Assembly: GCF_010983895.1 (NCBI RefSeq) | Contig: NZ_CP048836.1 | Coordinates: 1,364,001 to 1,428,000 of the forward strand | Direction: 5' to 3' | Source: Nitrogeniibacter mangrovi | Lineage (GTDB): Bacteria; Pseudomonadota; Gammaproteobacteria; Burkholderiales; Rhodocyclaceae | Length of the DNA: 64,000 bases | Shown here: piece by piece, positions 9,260 to 21,921 of the stretch | Layout: the number at the start of each line of letters is the position of its first letter | Position numbering within the stretch: position 1 is the stretch's first letter | Position numbers and translations under genes: made by a program | The notes under the pieces: generated by a model | The model's input: the letters and a program-made list of their open reading frames with translations, nothing else | Told to the model about the DNA's origin: nothing | The model's database searches: none

Positions 9260-9396
9260 GGCTTCTGGCTGATGAGTGAGGCGTTCCGTGCCGCCATGCC
9301 GAACGGGCGGCGAGCCCGGCATGCGGTAAGAAAATGCTCGCATTGTGCCAGAAACCGGCCGTTATTCATTAGAATGAGACATTTGCTCATGCGCGA

Positions 9397-10916
9397 ATGC
9401 GGCCCGCGATGACTTCCTCCGAATCCGCCATGCTCGATGCTGGCCCCGCTGCCCGGGCGATTGCCTGGCTGGCAGGCGAGCCGTCGACCGATCCGGCGGC
9501 CGATCTGCCCGAGATGCTGCGGCAGATCGAGACGCTGATGGGCGCCGACGAAGTCGGCCCGCTGCAGCTGCACCGTGCGCTGGAGCTGTTCCGCCTGCGC
9601 GTGCACGACGTGCAGGAAGTGGTCGTGCCACGGCTCACCGCACGCGCCTTGCCACTGCCTTCGGATCTGTTCAACGCCGTCAGTGCGCTGGAGCGCATCA
9701 CCACCGCGATGGCCAGTGGTTTCGCGCGCGTCCTGGCCGATCCGGGGGGTGGCGTGATCACCCAGCGGCGCAAGCCGGAGGTGCTCGCCACCTTGGCGCT
9801 CGAGCTGCTCACCGACGCCCTGTGGCTGGCGGGGCTGAAGGGCTCAGCCCCGCGCGCGGGGCTGTGGCACGAGGCCCACCGGGTGTTCCATATGGCCTCG
9901 GTCGCGGCCGGTTCGCCGAAGCTGCCTGCGGAGTTGCCGCGCGGCCCGGTTCAGGGCGCCTACAAACGCCTGCTGGCGCTCGCGGCGGCGCAGCCGGAAT
10001 CGCTCACCGCCCGGGAGCTGGAGTGGACGGTGCGCTACCTCGAGCAGTGTGCCTGGCGTGCCGAGCTGTCGATGCATGCCAAAGCCGGCATCGAGACCTG
10101 GGACTACTGGATCGATCCGGCGCAGGACGCCGGTCCCATCGCCATGGTCCGTCGCTCGCCACCGCCGGTCGATGGCATGATCTACTTCTCCGCGGCGGAA
10201 CTGGCGCGGGGCGCGACCGGTCATCTCGAGCGCATCGACAAGGCCACCGATGCCGGCGGCGACGTGATCCCCGGCGCGAACCTGCCGGAACTGCCGGTGG
10301 GGCTGCCGGCCGGCGATATCACCAAGCTGCTGCGGACCCTGCGCGAGCGCTGGGCGATGCCGCCGCGACGCGAGCACATGCGTCGGCGCAACCAGTACGA
10401 CGTGGAGGTGTGCATCGGCCTGCGCTCGATCTGGCGCCTGAAGCATGCCGGGGAAGAGGCTGCGAAGATCCTGCACTGGCGGGTGGTGAACGAAAGCCCG
10501 GGTGGCTACGCGATCATGTGCGTGGAGGCGAACCCCGATCTGCTCGCGGCGGGCATGGTGGTGGCGTTGCGCAGCCAGGTGGGGGCGCACTGGTCGGTGT
10601 GCGTGGTGCGCTGGATCCGCTCCGACGCGCCCTCGCAGGTGGAAGTCGGCCTGCAGACGATCAGCAATGAGTCCACCCCGATCCGGGTGGGGTTCCGCGG
10701 TGGTGACGATCCGGGCGAGATGATGCCGGCGCTGGTGCTGCCGCCGATCCCGGGGGTTCGCAATCACCAGGCGATTCTCGCGCCCTCCGGGGCGTATCGC
10801 TCGCGTCGCTTCATCCTCATCCACGAGAGCGAGCGCATCTACGTGGCCCAGGGCCGCCTGCTCAGCCTCGACATGCAGACCGCGCATGTCGAACTGTTCC
10901 AGTTCGAATACGACCC

Positions 10917-10929
<13 letters not shown>
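9397..10929 (+). CDS. Conserved hypothetical protein with a PilZ-like C-terminal region
   Basis: 510-residue soluble protein with no signal peptide or membrane helix. Residues about 20-330 are Ala/Leu-rich and helical. After about residue 330 comes RRRNQYDVEVCIGL, then RVVNESPGGYAIMC and HWSVCVVRWIRSD, which resemble the RxxxR and D/NxSxxG motifs and beta-barrel of PilZ domains, though the motifs are degenerate. A c-di-GMP effector role would fit the other c-di-GMP genes in the window but is not proven. ATGs at 9397 and 9409 are both possible starts and neither has a clear ribosome site. The 3' end overlaps the convergent yihY-like gene by 13 bases. Confidence 0.6.
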
Positions 10930-13165
<2,236 letters not shown>

Positions 13166-13170
13166 CGAAA

Positions 13171-13197
13171 AAAGGCCGGCGCAATGCCGGCCTTTCG
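13171..13197. terminator. Bidirectional terminator between the DUF2069 gene and leuA
   Basis: Ten-base stem AAAGGCCGGC (13171-13180), loop gcaat, GCCGGCCTTT (13186-13195), preceded by an A-run (for the minus strand) and followed by TTTC. It serves both convergent genes. Confidence 0.75.
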
Positions 13198-13217
13198 CCT
13201 CTGGCGCCGCGCGCCGA

Positions 13218-14762
13218 TCACACCCCGCGACCCTGCGGGTTGAGCTTGTCCACATTGCTGTGCAGTTTGTTCAGGGCGTTGAGGTAGGCCTTGGCGGAGG
13301 CGACGACGATGTCGGTATCGGCACCCTGGCCGTTGACCACCTTGCCGTTGCGCGCCAGGCGCACCGTGACTTCGCCCTGCGCATCGGTACCGGTGGTGAT
13401 GGCGTTGACCGAGTACAGCAGCAGCTCGGTACCGCTGGCGGCAACCTGCTCGATGGCCTTGAAGGCGGCGTCCACCGGTCCGGATCCTTCGGATTCGGCC
13501 TTCGCCTCCTGACCGCCCACCGACAGGGTGAGCTTCGCCCGCGGGGTCTCGCCGGTCTCGGAATGGAAGCACGAGGACAGCAGGCGGAAGTGCTCGACCG
13601 CCGGGGTGACCGCCTCGTCCGACATCAAGGCCTGCAGATCCTCGTCGAAGATCTCGTGCTTCTTGTCGGCGAGTTCCTTGAAGCGCGCGAAGGCGGTGTT
13701 CAGGTGGGCTTCGGAGGCGATGGCGATGCCCAGTTCCTCGAGCCGGCTGCGGAAGGCGTTGCGGCCGCTGTGCTTGCCCAGCACCAGCTTGTTGGCGCCC
13801 CAGCCCACGTCCTCGGCGCGCATGATCTCGTAGGTCTCGCGGTGCTTGAGCACGCCGTCCTGATGGATGCCCGACTCGTGCGAGAAGGCGTTGGCGCCGA
13901 CGATGGCCTTGTTCGGCTGCACCGGGAAGCCGGTGATGCCCGACACGAGCTTGGAGGCCGGAACGATCTGGGTGGTGTCGATGCGGGTATCGCAATCGAA
14001 GATGTCGCGCCGGGTGCGCACGGTCATCACGATCTCTTCGAGCGCGGCATTGCCGGCGCGCTCGCCCAGACCGTTGATGGTGCATTCGACCTGGCGGGCG
14101 CCGGCCTGCACGGCGGCCAGGGAGTTGGCTACGGCCAGACCCAGGTCGTTGTGGCAGTGCACCGACCACACGACCTTGTCGGCGCCGGGCACACGCTCGA
14201 TGAGTTGGTCGATGGTGTGGGCGAACTGCTGCGGCAGGTTGTAGCCGACCGTGTCCGGCACGTTGATGGTGGTGGCGCCGGCACGGATGACGGCCTCGAA
14301 GATGCGACACAGGAAATCGAGTTCGGAGCGTCCTGCGTCCTCGGCCGAGAACTCGATGTCGCCGGTGTATTCCTTGGCCCAGCCGATGGCCTTGACCGCC
14401 TGCTCGACCACCTGGTCGGGACTCATGCGCAGCTTCTTCTCCATGTGGATCGGGCTGGTGGCGATGAAGGTGTGGATACGGCCGCTGACGGCCGGCGCGA
14501 TGGCTTCGCCGGCACGGCGGATGTCGTTCTCGTTGGCGCGGGCCAGCGAGCACACGGTCGAGGTCTTGATGGTCTCGGCGATGCTCCGGACCGATTCGAA
14601 GTCGCCATTGGAGGCGGCGGCGAAGCCGGCCTCGATGACGTTGACGCGCATGCGCTCGAGCTGGCGCGCGATGCGCAGCTTCTCGTCACGGGTCATGGAG
14701 GCGCCCGGGCTCTGTTCCCCGTCGCGCAGCGTGGTGTCGAAGATGATCAGTTCGTTGTTCAT
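13218..14762 (-). CDS. leuA: 2-isopropylmalate synthase
   Basis: First committed step of leucine synthesis: acetyl-CoA plus 2-oxoisovalerate to 2-isopropylmalate. The catalytic TIM barrel starts with [19 protein letters not shown] and contains [16 protein letters not shown] (metal-binding HxH), [15 protein letters not shown] and [12 protein letters not shown]. Residues from about 390 onward form the LeuA dimer regulatory domain that binds leucine for feedback inhibition. The length of 514 residues is normal. Last gene of ilvB-ilvH-ilvC-psd-pssA-leuA, 12 bases after pssA. Confidence 0.96.
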   Translation of the reverse strand: MNNELIIFDTTLRDGEQSPGASMTRDEKLRIARQLERMRVNVIEAGFAAASNGDFESVRSIAETIKTSTVCSLARANENDIRRAGEAIAPAVSGRIHTFIATSPIHMEKKLRMSPDQVVEQAVKAIGWAKEYTGDIEFSAEDAGRSELDFLCRIFEAVIRAGATTINVPDTVGYNLPQQFAHTIDQLIERVPGADKVVWSVHCHNDLGLAVANSLAAVQAGARQVECTINGLGERAGNAALEEIVMTVRTRRDIFDCDTRIDTTQIVPASKLVSGITGFPVQPNKAIVGANAFSHESGIHQDGVLKHRETYEIMRAEDVGWGANKLVLGKHSGRNAFRSRLEELGIAIASEAHLNTAFARFKELADKKHEIFDEDLQALMSDEAVTPAVEHFRLLSSCFHSETGETPRAKLTLSVGGQEAKAESEGSGPVDAAFKAIEQVAASGTELLLYSVNAITTGTDAQGEVTVRLARNGKVVNGQGADTDIVVASAKAYLNALNKLHSNVDKLNPQGRGV

Positions 14763-14774
14763 GGTCGCGTCCTG

Positions 14775-15605
14775 TCAGGCGTGCGGTGGGGTGTCGTTTG
14801 GGCCGTCCGGATCGGGTTCGGGTTCCGCCTCGGTCGCCGGTTCCGGGTCGCCGGGCAGGCGCTTGCCGGCGCGCCGCATGAGCAGCATCACGTAGCCGGA
14901 GGCCGCGTAGGCGAGAAACAGCAGGAACAGCACCGAGGCCGGGTCGAGCGAGACCAGTGCGAAGGCCAGCATGATGCCCAGCACCGCGAAGAAGGGCACC
15001 GTGCGGCGCAGGTTGATTTCCTTGCCGCTGTAGAAGAGCACGTTGCTGACCATGGTCAGCCCGGCGAAGATCGTCAGCAGGCCCGCGAACCAGCGCAGCT
15101 CGTGGCCGGTGAAGCCGTTGTCGATGCCGACCCAGACGAGCCCGGCGATCAGGGCCGCCGCGGCCGGGCTGGGCAGGCCCTGGAAGTAGCGCTTGTCCAC
15201 CACGTCGATATTGGTGTTGAAGCGGGCCAGGCGCAGGGCCGCACCGGCGCAGTAGATGAAGGCGGCGATCCAGCCCAGCTTGCCCATGCCGCGCAGGGCC
15301 CACTCGTAGATCACCAAGGCCGGCGCGGCGCCGAAGGAGACCATGTCGGCGAGCGAATCGTACTGGGCGCCGAACTCGCTCTGGGTGTGGGTGAGCCGCG
15401 CCACACGGCCGTCGAGACCGTCGAAGATCATCGCCACGAAGATGGCCACCGCGGCATGCTCGAAGCGGTCGTTCATGGCCTGGACGATGGCGTAGAAACC
15501 GGCGAACAGGGCGGCGGTGGTGAACAGGTTGGGCAGGATGTAGATGCCGCGTCGACGCTGGGTCGAGTCGATCAGGGGGCGATGCGACGAGGAGGTGTCG
15601 GGCAT
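14775..15605 (-). CDS. pssA: CDP-diacylglycerol-serine O-phosphatidyltransferase
   Basis: Makes phosphatidylserine from CDP-diacylglycerol and serine. Multi-helix membrane enzyme of the CDP-alcohol phosphotransferase class II (B. subtilis-like) type; the signature spans DGLDGRVAR then G and two Asp residues in GAQYDSLAD. N-terminal IYILPNLFTTAALFAGF is typical. The C-terminal 30 residues are a low-complexity Pro/Glu/Asp tail. Sits between psd and leuA; the product feeds Psd to give phosphatidylethanolamine. Confidence 0.94.
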   Translation of the reverse strand: MPDTSSSHRPLIDSTQRRRGIYILPNLFTTAALFAGFYAIVQAMNDRFEHAAVAIFVAMIFDGLDGRVARLTHTQSEFGAQYDSLADMVSFGAAPALVIYEWALRGMGKLGWIAAFIYCAGAALRLARFNTNIDVVDKRYFQGLPSPAAAALIAGLVWVGIDNGFTGHELRWFAGLLTIFAGLTMVSNVLFYSGKEINLRRTVPFFAVLGIMLAFALVSLDPASVLFLLFLAYAASGYVMLLMRRAGKRLPGDPEPATEAEPEPDPDGPNDTPPHA

Positions 15606-15672
15606 GGGGGCTCTTGAGGTGATGCCGGCGGGGCGGCGCTTGCGCCGATTTTACCGCAGCGGCGGGCGACAA

Positions 15673-16323
15673 TCATTCATCGAACTGCGCGATCACCGAG
15701 GCGGTGGCGCGCACCTTGTCGCCGATGGCGACCCGTGCCCGGCTGCCGGGCGGCAGGTAGATGTCCATGCGCGAGCCGAAGCGGATGAAGCCGTAGCGCT
15801 GGCCGCGTTTCATCACGTCCCCGGGCTTGACGCTGCACAGGATGCGACGCGCCAGCACGCCCGCGATCTGGACGCAGGTCACGTCGATGCGATCGGCGCA
15901 GCGAATCCACAGGGCGTTGCGCTCGTTTTCATCGGAGGCCTTGTCGAGGGTCGCGTGCAGGAAGCGGCCGGGGGTGTACCACTGCTGCTTGACCTCGCCA
16001 TCGACCGGGCTGCGGTTCGAATGCACGTTGAACGGATTCATGTGCACGCTGATCCTGAGCGCATCGCGCTTGAGGTAGGGGTCTTCGACCGACTCGATGG
16101 CGATCACCCGGCCGTCGGCGGGCGAGAGCACCGCGCCGGGCACGTCGGGGGCGCGGCGTTCCGGGTCGCGGAAGAACTGCAGCATGAACAGCAGCAGCAG
16201 CCACAGGGGCAGGGCGAAGGGCCAGCCGAAGGCGCCATGGACGAGCAGCGCCACGCCGAAGCACAGGCCGATGAAGGTCCAGCCCTCGCGGGCGATGAAC
16301 GGGTGCGGATAACGTGAAGACAT
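15673..16323 (-). CDS. psd: Phosphatidylserine decarboxylase proenzyme
   Basis: Converts phosphatidylserine to phosphatidylethanolamine. Short (216-residue) bacterial form. Two N-terminal hydrophobic stretches are followed by [24 protein letters not shown] and the self-cleavage site GS in FIRFGSRMD. Ser184 should become the pyruvoyl group, leaving a 32-residue alpha chain. Placed directly upstream of pssA in the run. Confidence 0.94.
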   Translation of the reverse strand: MSSRYPHPFIAREGWTFIGLCFGVALLVHGAFGWPFALPLWLLLLFMLQFFRDPERRAPDVPGAVLSPADGRVIAIESVEDPYLKRDALRISVHMNPFNVHSNRSPVDGEVKQQWYTPGRFLHATLDKASDENERNALWIRCADRIDVTCVQIAGVLARRILCSVKPGDVMKRGQRYGFIRFGSRMDIYLPPGSRARVAIGDKVRATASVIAQFDE

Positions 16324-16399
16324 GCGTTTGCCTCCAACGACAACGGGCCGGGATCCGCCCCGAGGGAGGATCCCGGCCCGTGTCAGACAGGCTGCGTGA

Positions 16400-17999
<1,600 letters not shown>

Positions 18000-18145
18000 G
18001 ATGCTCCCTCAGCGGAAGGTCGGTATTGATGGCCATCGGGGCAGAACGGGCCGCCGGGGGCCGGCGCCCGCAGCCGCCGGCGCCGGTGAGCGCCCGCGGC
18101 GGTCCGGCGATGGTGACCGCCGGGCCTTGTCCCGCAATCGGCCGG

Positions 18146-19855
18146 TTAGAGGTCCTCGGCGGACAGGATCATCTCGGTCAGACCCTTGCCGCCCTGAACC
18201 ATCGGATACACGTTTTCGGTCTGGTCCACCAGGAAATCGAGGAAGACCAGGTCGTTCTTGCGCGAGAAGGCTTCACGCAGCGCGCCTTCCACATCGCTCG
18301 GATTCTTCACCTGGATGCCCACATGGCCGTAGGACTCGGCCAGCTTGGCGAAGTCGGGCAGCGAATCCATGTAGGACTCGGAGTAGCGCCCGCCGTGGAA
18401 CAGCTCCTGCCACTGGCGCACCATGCCCAGGTAGCGGTTGTTCAGGTTGCAGATCTTGATCGGCAGGCGGAACTGCTTGCAGGTGGACAGTTCCTGGATG
18501 TTCATCTGGATCGACGCCTCGCCGGTCACGCAGGCCACGGGGCTGCCCGGATGTGCCAGCTGTGCGCCCATGGCGTAGGGCAGGCCCACGCCCATGGTGC
18601 CGAGGCCGCCGGAATTGAGCCAGCGGCGCGGCTTGTCGAACTTGTAGTACTGCGCCGCCCACATCTGGTGCTGGCCCACGTCGGAGGTGATGAAGGCGTC
18701 GCCGCCGGTGACCTCGCACAGCTTCTGGATCACGAACTGCGGCTTGATGATCTCGTCGGAGTTCTTGAACTTCATGCAGTCGCGGCGGCGCCATTCGTCG
18801 ATCTGCTTCCACCAGGTGGCCAGCGCTTCGTCGTCGCCCTTCTCCTCGGTGGAATCGAGCTGGCGGATCATCTCCTCGAGCACGTCCTTCACGTCGCCGA
18901 CGATGGGCACGTCCACCTTCACCCGCTTGGAGATGGAGGCCGGGTCGATGTCGATGTGGATGATCTTGCGCGGTTCCTGCGCGAAGTGGTTGGGGTCGCC
19001 GATCACGCGGTCGTCGAAGCGGGCGCCGATGGCCAGCAGCACGTCGGAGAAGTGCATCGACATGTTGGCTTCATAGGTGCCATGCATGCCGGGCATGCCC
19101 AGGTACTGGGGGTCGGTGGCCGGGTAGCCGCCCAGTCCCATGAGGGTGTTGGTGACCGGCATGCCGAGCTTGCGCACCAGGCGGGTGAGGGCGTCGGCGG
19201 CATCGGACAGCACCACGCCGCCGCCGGTGTAGATCATCGGGCGCTTCGCTTCCTTGAGCAGCCGGATGGCCTTCTTGATCTGGCCCTGGTGGCCCTTGAC
19301 CACCGGGCTGTAGGAGCGCATCTCCACCGCCTCGGGGTAGCTGAATTCGGTCTTCTGGGCGGTGACGTCCTTGGGGATGTCCACCAGCACCGGGCCGGGC
19401 CGGCCGGTCTTGGCCAGGTAGAAGGCCTTCTTGATGGTCGGCGCGATGTCGGCCACGTCCTTGACCAGGAAGTTGTGTTTCACGCACGGGCGGGTGATGC
19501 CCACGGTGTCCACTTCCTGGAAGGCGTCCTGGCCGATGGCGGCGGTGGGCACCTGGCCGGAAATGATCACCATCGGAATGGAATCGCAGAAGGCGGTGGC
19601 GATGCCGGTGACGGCGTTGGTGGCGCCGGGGCCCGAGGTGACAAGCGCGACGCCGACCTTGTCGGTGGAGCGGGCGAAACCGTCCGCGGCATGCACGGCG
19701 GCCTGCTCGTGACGCACCAGCACGTGGCGCACCTGCTCTTGCTGGAACAGCGCATCGTAGATGAACAGGACCGCGCCGCCCGGATAGCCGAATACGTATT
19801 CGACCTTTTCTTCCTGCAGGCACCTGATTACAATTTCCGCCCCAGTCAAGACCAT
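18146..19855 (-). CDS. ilvB: Acetolactate synthase large (catalytic) subunit
   Basis: ThDP-dependent first common step of valine/isoleucine synthesis. The ATG at 19855 (MVLTGAEIVIRCLQEEKV) is supported by AGAGG about 6 bases upstream and family start position; 569 residues. Conserved features: YVFGYPGGAVLFIYD, RHEQAAVHAADGFARS (catalytic Glu), and the ThDP motif GEASIQMN through NNRYLGMVRQWQ. The form with Glu in place of Asp of the usual GDG is common in betaproteobacteria. First gene of the operon; could equally be named ilvI. Confidence 0.96.
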   Translation of the reverse strand: MVLTGAEIVIRCLQEEKVEYVFGYPGGAVLFIYDALFQQEQVRHVLVRHEQAAVHAADGFARSTDKVGVALVTSGPGATNAVTGIATAFCDSIPMVIISGQVPTAAIGQDAFQEVDTVGITRPCVKHNFLVKDVADIAPTIKKAFYLAKTGRPGPVLVDIPKDVTAQKTEFSYPEAVEMRSYSPVVKGHQGQIKKAIRLLKEAKRPMIYTGGGVVLSDAADALTRLVRKLGMPVTNTLMGLGGYPATDPQYLGMPGMHGTYEANMSMHFSDVLLAIGARFDDRVIGDPNHFAQEPRKIIHIDIDPASISKRVKVDVPIVGDVKDVLEEMIRQLDSTEEKGDDEALATWWKQIDEWRRRDCMKFKNSDEIIKPQFVIQKLCEVTGGDAFITSDVGQHQMWAAQYYKFDKPRRWLNSGGLGTMGVGLPYAMGAQLAHPGSPVACVTGEASIQMNIQELSTCKQFRLPIKICNLNNRYLGMVRQWQELFHGGRYSESYMDSLPDFAKLAESYGHVGIQVKNPSDVEGALREAFSRKNDLVFLDFLVDQTENVYPMVQGGKGLTEMILSAEDL

Positions 19856-19895
19856 TGCCGCCTCTAATTCTCTGTATTTGCGTGGGAAACCCGTA

Positions 19896-19924
19896 ACAGT
19901 ACCCATTGGGGCAGTCACGGTCAA
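19896..19924 (-). promoter_or_regulatory. Sigma-70 promoter of the ilvB operon
   Basis: Minus strand: TTGACC (19924-19919), 17-base spacer, TACTGT (19901-19896), placing the transcript start about 34 bases before the ilvB ATG. The short leader leaves no room for a classical attenuator with a leader peptide rich in branched-chain codons, and none is seen. Confidence 0.65.
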
Positions 19925-19927
19925 GGC

Positions 19928-20548
19928 ATGCTTGTGCATGGCACAACGCGCCGCCGGCCCGTCCAGCGAGGAATATTTCTGGCTTCCGATACCGAACTGA
20001 CCGCCTTTCTTGCCGGCGTCGAGCGCCGGGCGTTCAAGCAGGCCGTACTGCTGCTCAGGGACGAGGCGGGGGCGCTCGACGCGGTTCAGGAAGCCATGAT
20101 GCGCCTGGCAACCCGCTACGGCGACCGTCCGTCCGACGAATGGCCGATGCTGTTCCAGCGCATCCTGCAGAACGTGGTGCGGGACATGCTGCGGCGCCAG
20201 AAGGTGCGCAACCTGTGGGTGTCGATGTGGTCCGGCTTCTCCCGCGGCGACCCCGAGGAGGACGCCGGCGACCCGCTCGACACGCTGGAGGCGGCGGACG
20301 CATCGAACCTGCGTCTGGCGCCGGAAAACCTCGCCGGCCGGCACCAGATGCTGGCCATCATCGAGGCGGAAATCCAGCGCCTGCCGCAGCGTCAACGCGA
20401 AGCGTTTCTGATGCGTTACTGGGAGGATATGGACACGGCGGAGACGGCCGCCGCCATGGGATGTTCCGAAGGCAGCGTGAAGACGCACTGCTCGCGGGCG
20501 ACCCGGACACTGGCGGCCGCGCTCAAGGCGAAGGGGATCACGCTATGA
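19928..20548 (+). CDS. ECF-type RNA polymerase sigma factor
   Basis: Sigma-70 family factor with region 2 (AFKQAVLLLRDEAGALDAVQ, then WPMLFQRILQNVVRD) and region 4 (LPQRQREAFLMRYWEDMD, TAAAMGCSEGSVKTHCSRA). The ATG at 19928 lacks a ribosome site. Similarity to homologues as I recall them begins at ASDTELTAFL, immediately after an in-frame CTG at 19979 that has GAGGAA 5 bases upstream, so translation may start at that CTG. The next gene overlaps by 4 bases. Cluster sigma-DUF3619-DUF3106-RDD is common in betaproteobacteria. Confidence 0.85.
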   Translation: MLVHGTTRRRPVQRGIFLASDTELTAFLAGVERRAFKQAVLLLRDEAGALDAVQEAMMRLATRYGDRPSDEWPMLFQRILQNVVRDMLRRQKVRNLWVSMWSGFSRGDPEEDAGDPLDTLEAADASNLRLAPENLAGRHQMLAIIEAEIQRLPQRQREAFLMRYWEDMDTAETAAAMGCSEGSVKTHCSRATRTLAAALKAKGITL

Positions 20549-20913
20549 ACGACGAGCAGCGATTTGGCCGGCGGATCGAGCATCTGCTGAGCGAGAGCAC
20601 CGCCGATCTGGACGGGGCCGTGCTCGCGCGCCTGCGCGAAGCGCGCGTGGCGGCCGTCAAGGCGCGCAAGCGCAGCCGCTTCGATCTGCTGCCGCACCGA
20701 CTCGACTGGCACCTGCTCGGCCCGCTCCTGCGGCCGGCTCTGGGTGCCGCGCTGGTGCTGGCGGTGTTTGCCGCCGGCGGCTACCTCAACGGCGAACACA
20801 CGATGGCCCGGCGCGGCGAGGTCGAGATGGCCCTGCTGGCCGACGATCTGCCCATCGACGCCTATCTCGATCAAGGATTCCGTGCATGGCTCGAACACGA
20901 CTCGCCGTCCTGA
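20545..20913 (+). CDS. DUF3619 family protein, possible anti-sigma factor
   Basis: 122 residues with one membrane helix (LGAALVLAVFAAGGYL, about residues 69-84) after an N-terminal cytoplasmic part MNDEQRFGRRIEHLLSES, and a periplasmic C-terminus. The layout and the 4-base overlap with the sigma gene suggest a membrane anti-sigma or partner protein. That role is inference; the family is annotated only as DUF3619. Confidence 0.8.
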   Translation: MNDEQRFGRRIEHLLSESTADLDGAVLARLREARVAAVKARKRSRFDLLPHRLDWHLLGPLLRPALGAALVLAVFAAGGYLNGEHTMARRGEVEMALLADDLPIDAYLDQGFRAWLEHDSPS

Positions 20914-21320
20914 TCGGTGTGTTGCTGAGCTCGCCGGTGTGGGCGGCGACCCCCTGGTCTGCGCTCACTGCCATGGAAAAGCGGGCGCTGGCGCCGCTGG
21001 CCGGCCAGTGGGCGTCCATGGACGACACTCAGCAGCGCAAGTGGCGTGCGGTCGTCGAGCATTACGACACCCTCATGCCCGAGGAGCAGGTGCGGGTGCA
21101 GCGGCGGATGATCGACTGGTCGCGTCTTTCGCCACAGGAGCGCGCTCGCGCCCTCGACCAGTACCGTGCCCTGCGCAGCATTCCCCCCGAAGAGCGCGAG
21201 GCCCTGCAGCAGCGCTGGCAGGAATACCAGCGCCTGTCGCCCGAAGAACGAGCCCGTGCCCGTGAGCAGGCCCGCGAGCAACACAACAAGAACCGCGTGA
21301 ACCGCGACAAGGACAAGTAA
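20886..21320 (+). CDS. DUF3106 family exported protein
   Basis: 144 residues with a signal peptide (MARTRLAVLIGVLLSSPVWA). The mature part repeats a 'W..L...ER..L..Y' pattern (WSALTAMEKRAL, RLSPQERARALDQY, SIPPEEREALQQRW, RLSPEERARAREQ), the DUF3106 hallmark. The charged helical repeats resemble periplasmic metal- or stress-sensing proteins, but no function is established. Overlaps the DUF3619 gene by 28 bases. Confidence 0.82.
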   Translation: MARTRLAVLIGVLLSSPVWAATPWSALTAMEKRALAPLAGQWASMDDTQQRKWRAVVEHYDTLMPEEQVRVQRRMIDWSRLSPQERARALDQYRALRSIPPEEREALQQRWQEYQRLSPEERARAREQAREQHNKNRVNRDKDK

Positions 21321-21323
21321 CCC

Positions 21324-21767
21324 GTGACCGAACATGCCGTGGTCGAGATCGCCGGCCTGCGCCGCCGTTTTGCCTCGCTCGTCTATGAAGCCCTGCTGTT
21401 GCTCGGCGTTCTCGCCCTGACCTTCATGTTGCCCAATCTCATCGTCGGCATGGTCTTCAAGGTGACCGAGCCGGGCTGGCTCGGCTGGGTGCACATCTTC
21501 GTCGTGCTGGGCGCGTATTTCCTCTGGTACTGGCGCGGCAGCGGCCAGACCCTGGCCATGCAGACCTGGCGCCTGCGGGTGGTCACCGCGCAGGGCGGAA
21601 AGCCCCTGAGCTGGCGTCGCGCGCTGCTGCGCTATGTGTGCTGCTGGCCCTCGGTGTGCCTGTTCGGCGCCGGTCTGTGGTGGGCCTTTCTCGATCGTGA
21701 CCGGCAGTTCGCCCATGACCGGCTCGCCGGTACCGTGGTCGTGTTGCTGCCCGGCCGGCCCAGCTGA
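21324..21767 (+). CDS. RDD family membrane protein
   Basis: 147-residue inner-membrane protein. RDD signature: GLRRRFASLVYEALLLLGV at the N-terminus, then a helix, GQTLAMQTWRLRVV and a third helix ending FLDRDRQFAHDRLAGT. Function in this family is mostly unknown (some members are ion antiporters). Begins 3 bases after the DUF3106 gene and ends the sigma-factor operon. Confidence 0.87.
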   Translation: MTEHAVVEIAGLRRRFASLVYEALLLLGVLALTFMLPNLIVGMVFKVTEPGWLGWVHIFVVLGAYFLWYWRGSGQTLAMQTWRLRVVTAQGGKPLSWRRALLRYVCCWPSVCLFGAGLWWAFLDRDRQFAHDRLAGTVVVLLPGRPS

Positions 21768-21775
21768 CGCTTGCC

Positions 21776-21804
21776 TTGAAAGCCGCCGCCCCGGCGGCTA
21801 TAGT
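21776..21804 (+). promoter_or_regulatory. Promoter of the ABC transporter with a palindromic spacer
   Basis: TTGAAA (21776-21781), 17-base spacer, TATAGT (21799-21804). The spacer itself is a perfect 7-base inverted repeat around CCC (GCCGCCG-CCC-CGGCGGC, 21782-21798), so it could be an operator covered by a dimeric regulator, or also act as the terminator stem of the preceding operon. The transporter start is about 118 bases downstream. Confidence 0.65.
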
Positions 21805-21921
21805 CCGTCCCGCGGTCTGAGCTACCGCATCGACACGTTGTTCTGCCCGTCCGCGTACGGGCCCATGTAAGCCATGGCGCCATATCCCGCGTCATGGCGG
21901 TTGATCACAGGGACTGACCAC

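Noticed and set aside
13260-15617. 785-codon open frame on the plus strand over leuA and pssA
   Set aside because: Antisense shadow of well-recognised genes in high-GC sequence; the product is His/Gly/Val-rich without family similarity and has no ribosome site.
18554-18560. GEA instead of GDG in the ThDP motif of IlvB as a loss of function
   Set aside because: Acidic Glu is conservative, and the variant is common among betaproteobacterial acetolactate synthases; the rest of the site is intact.
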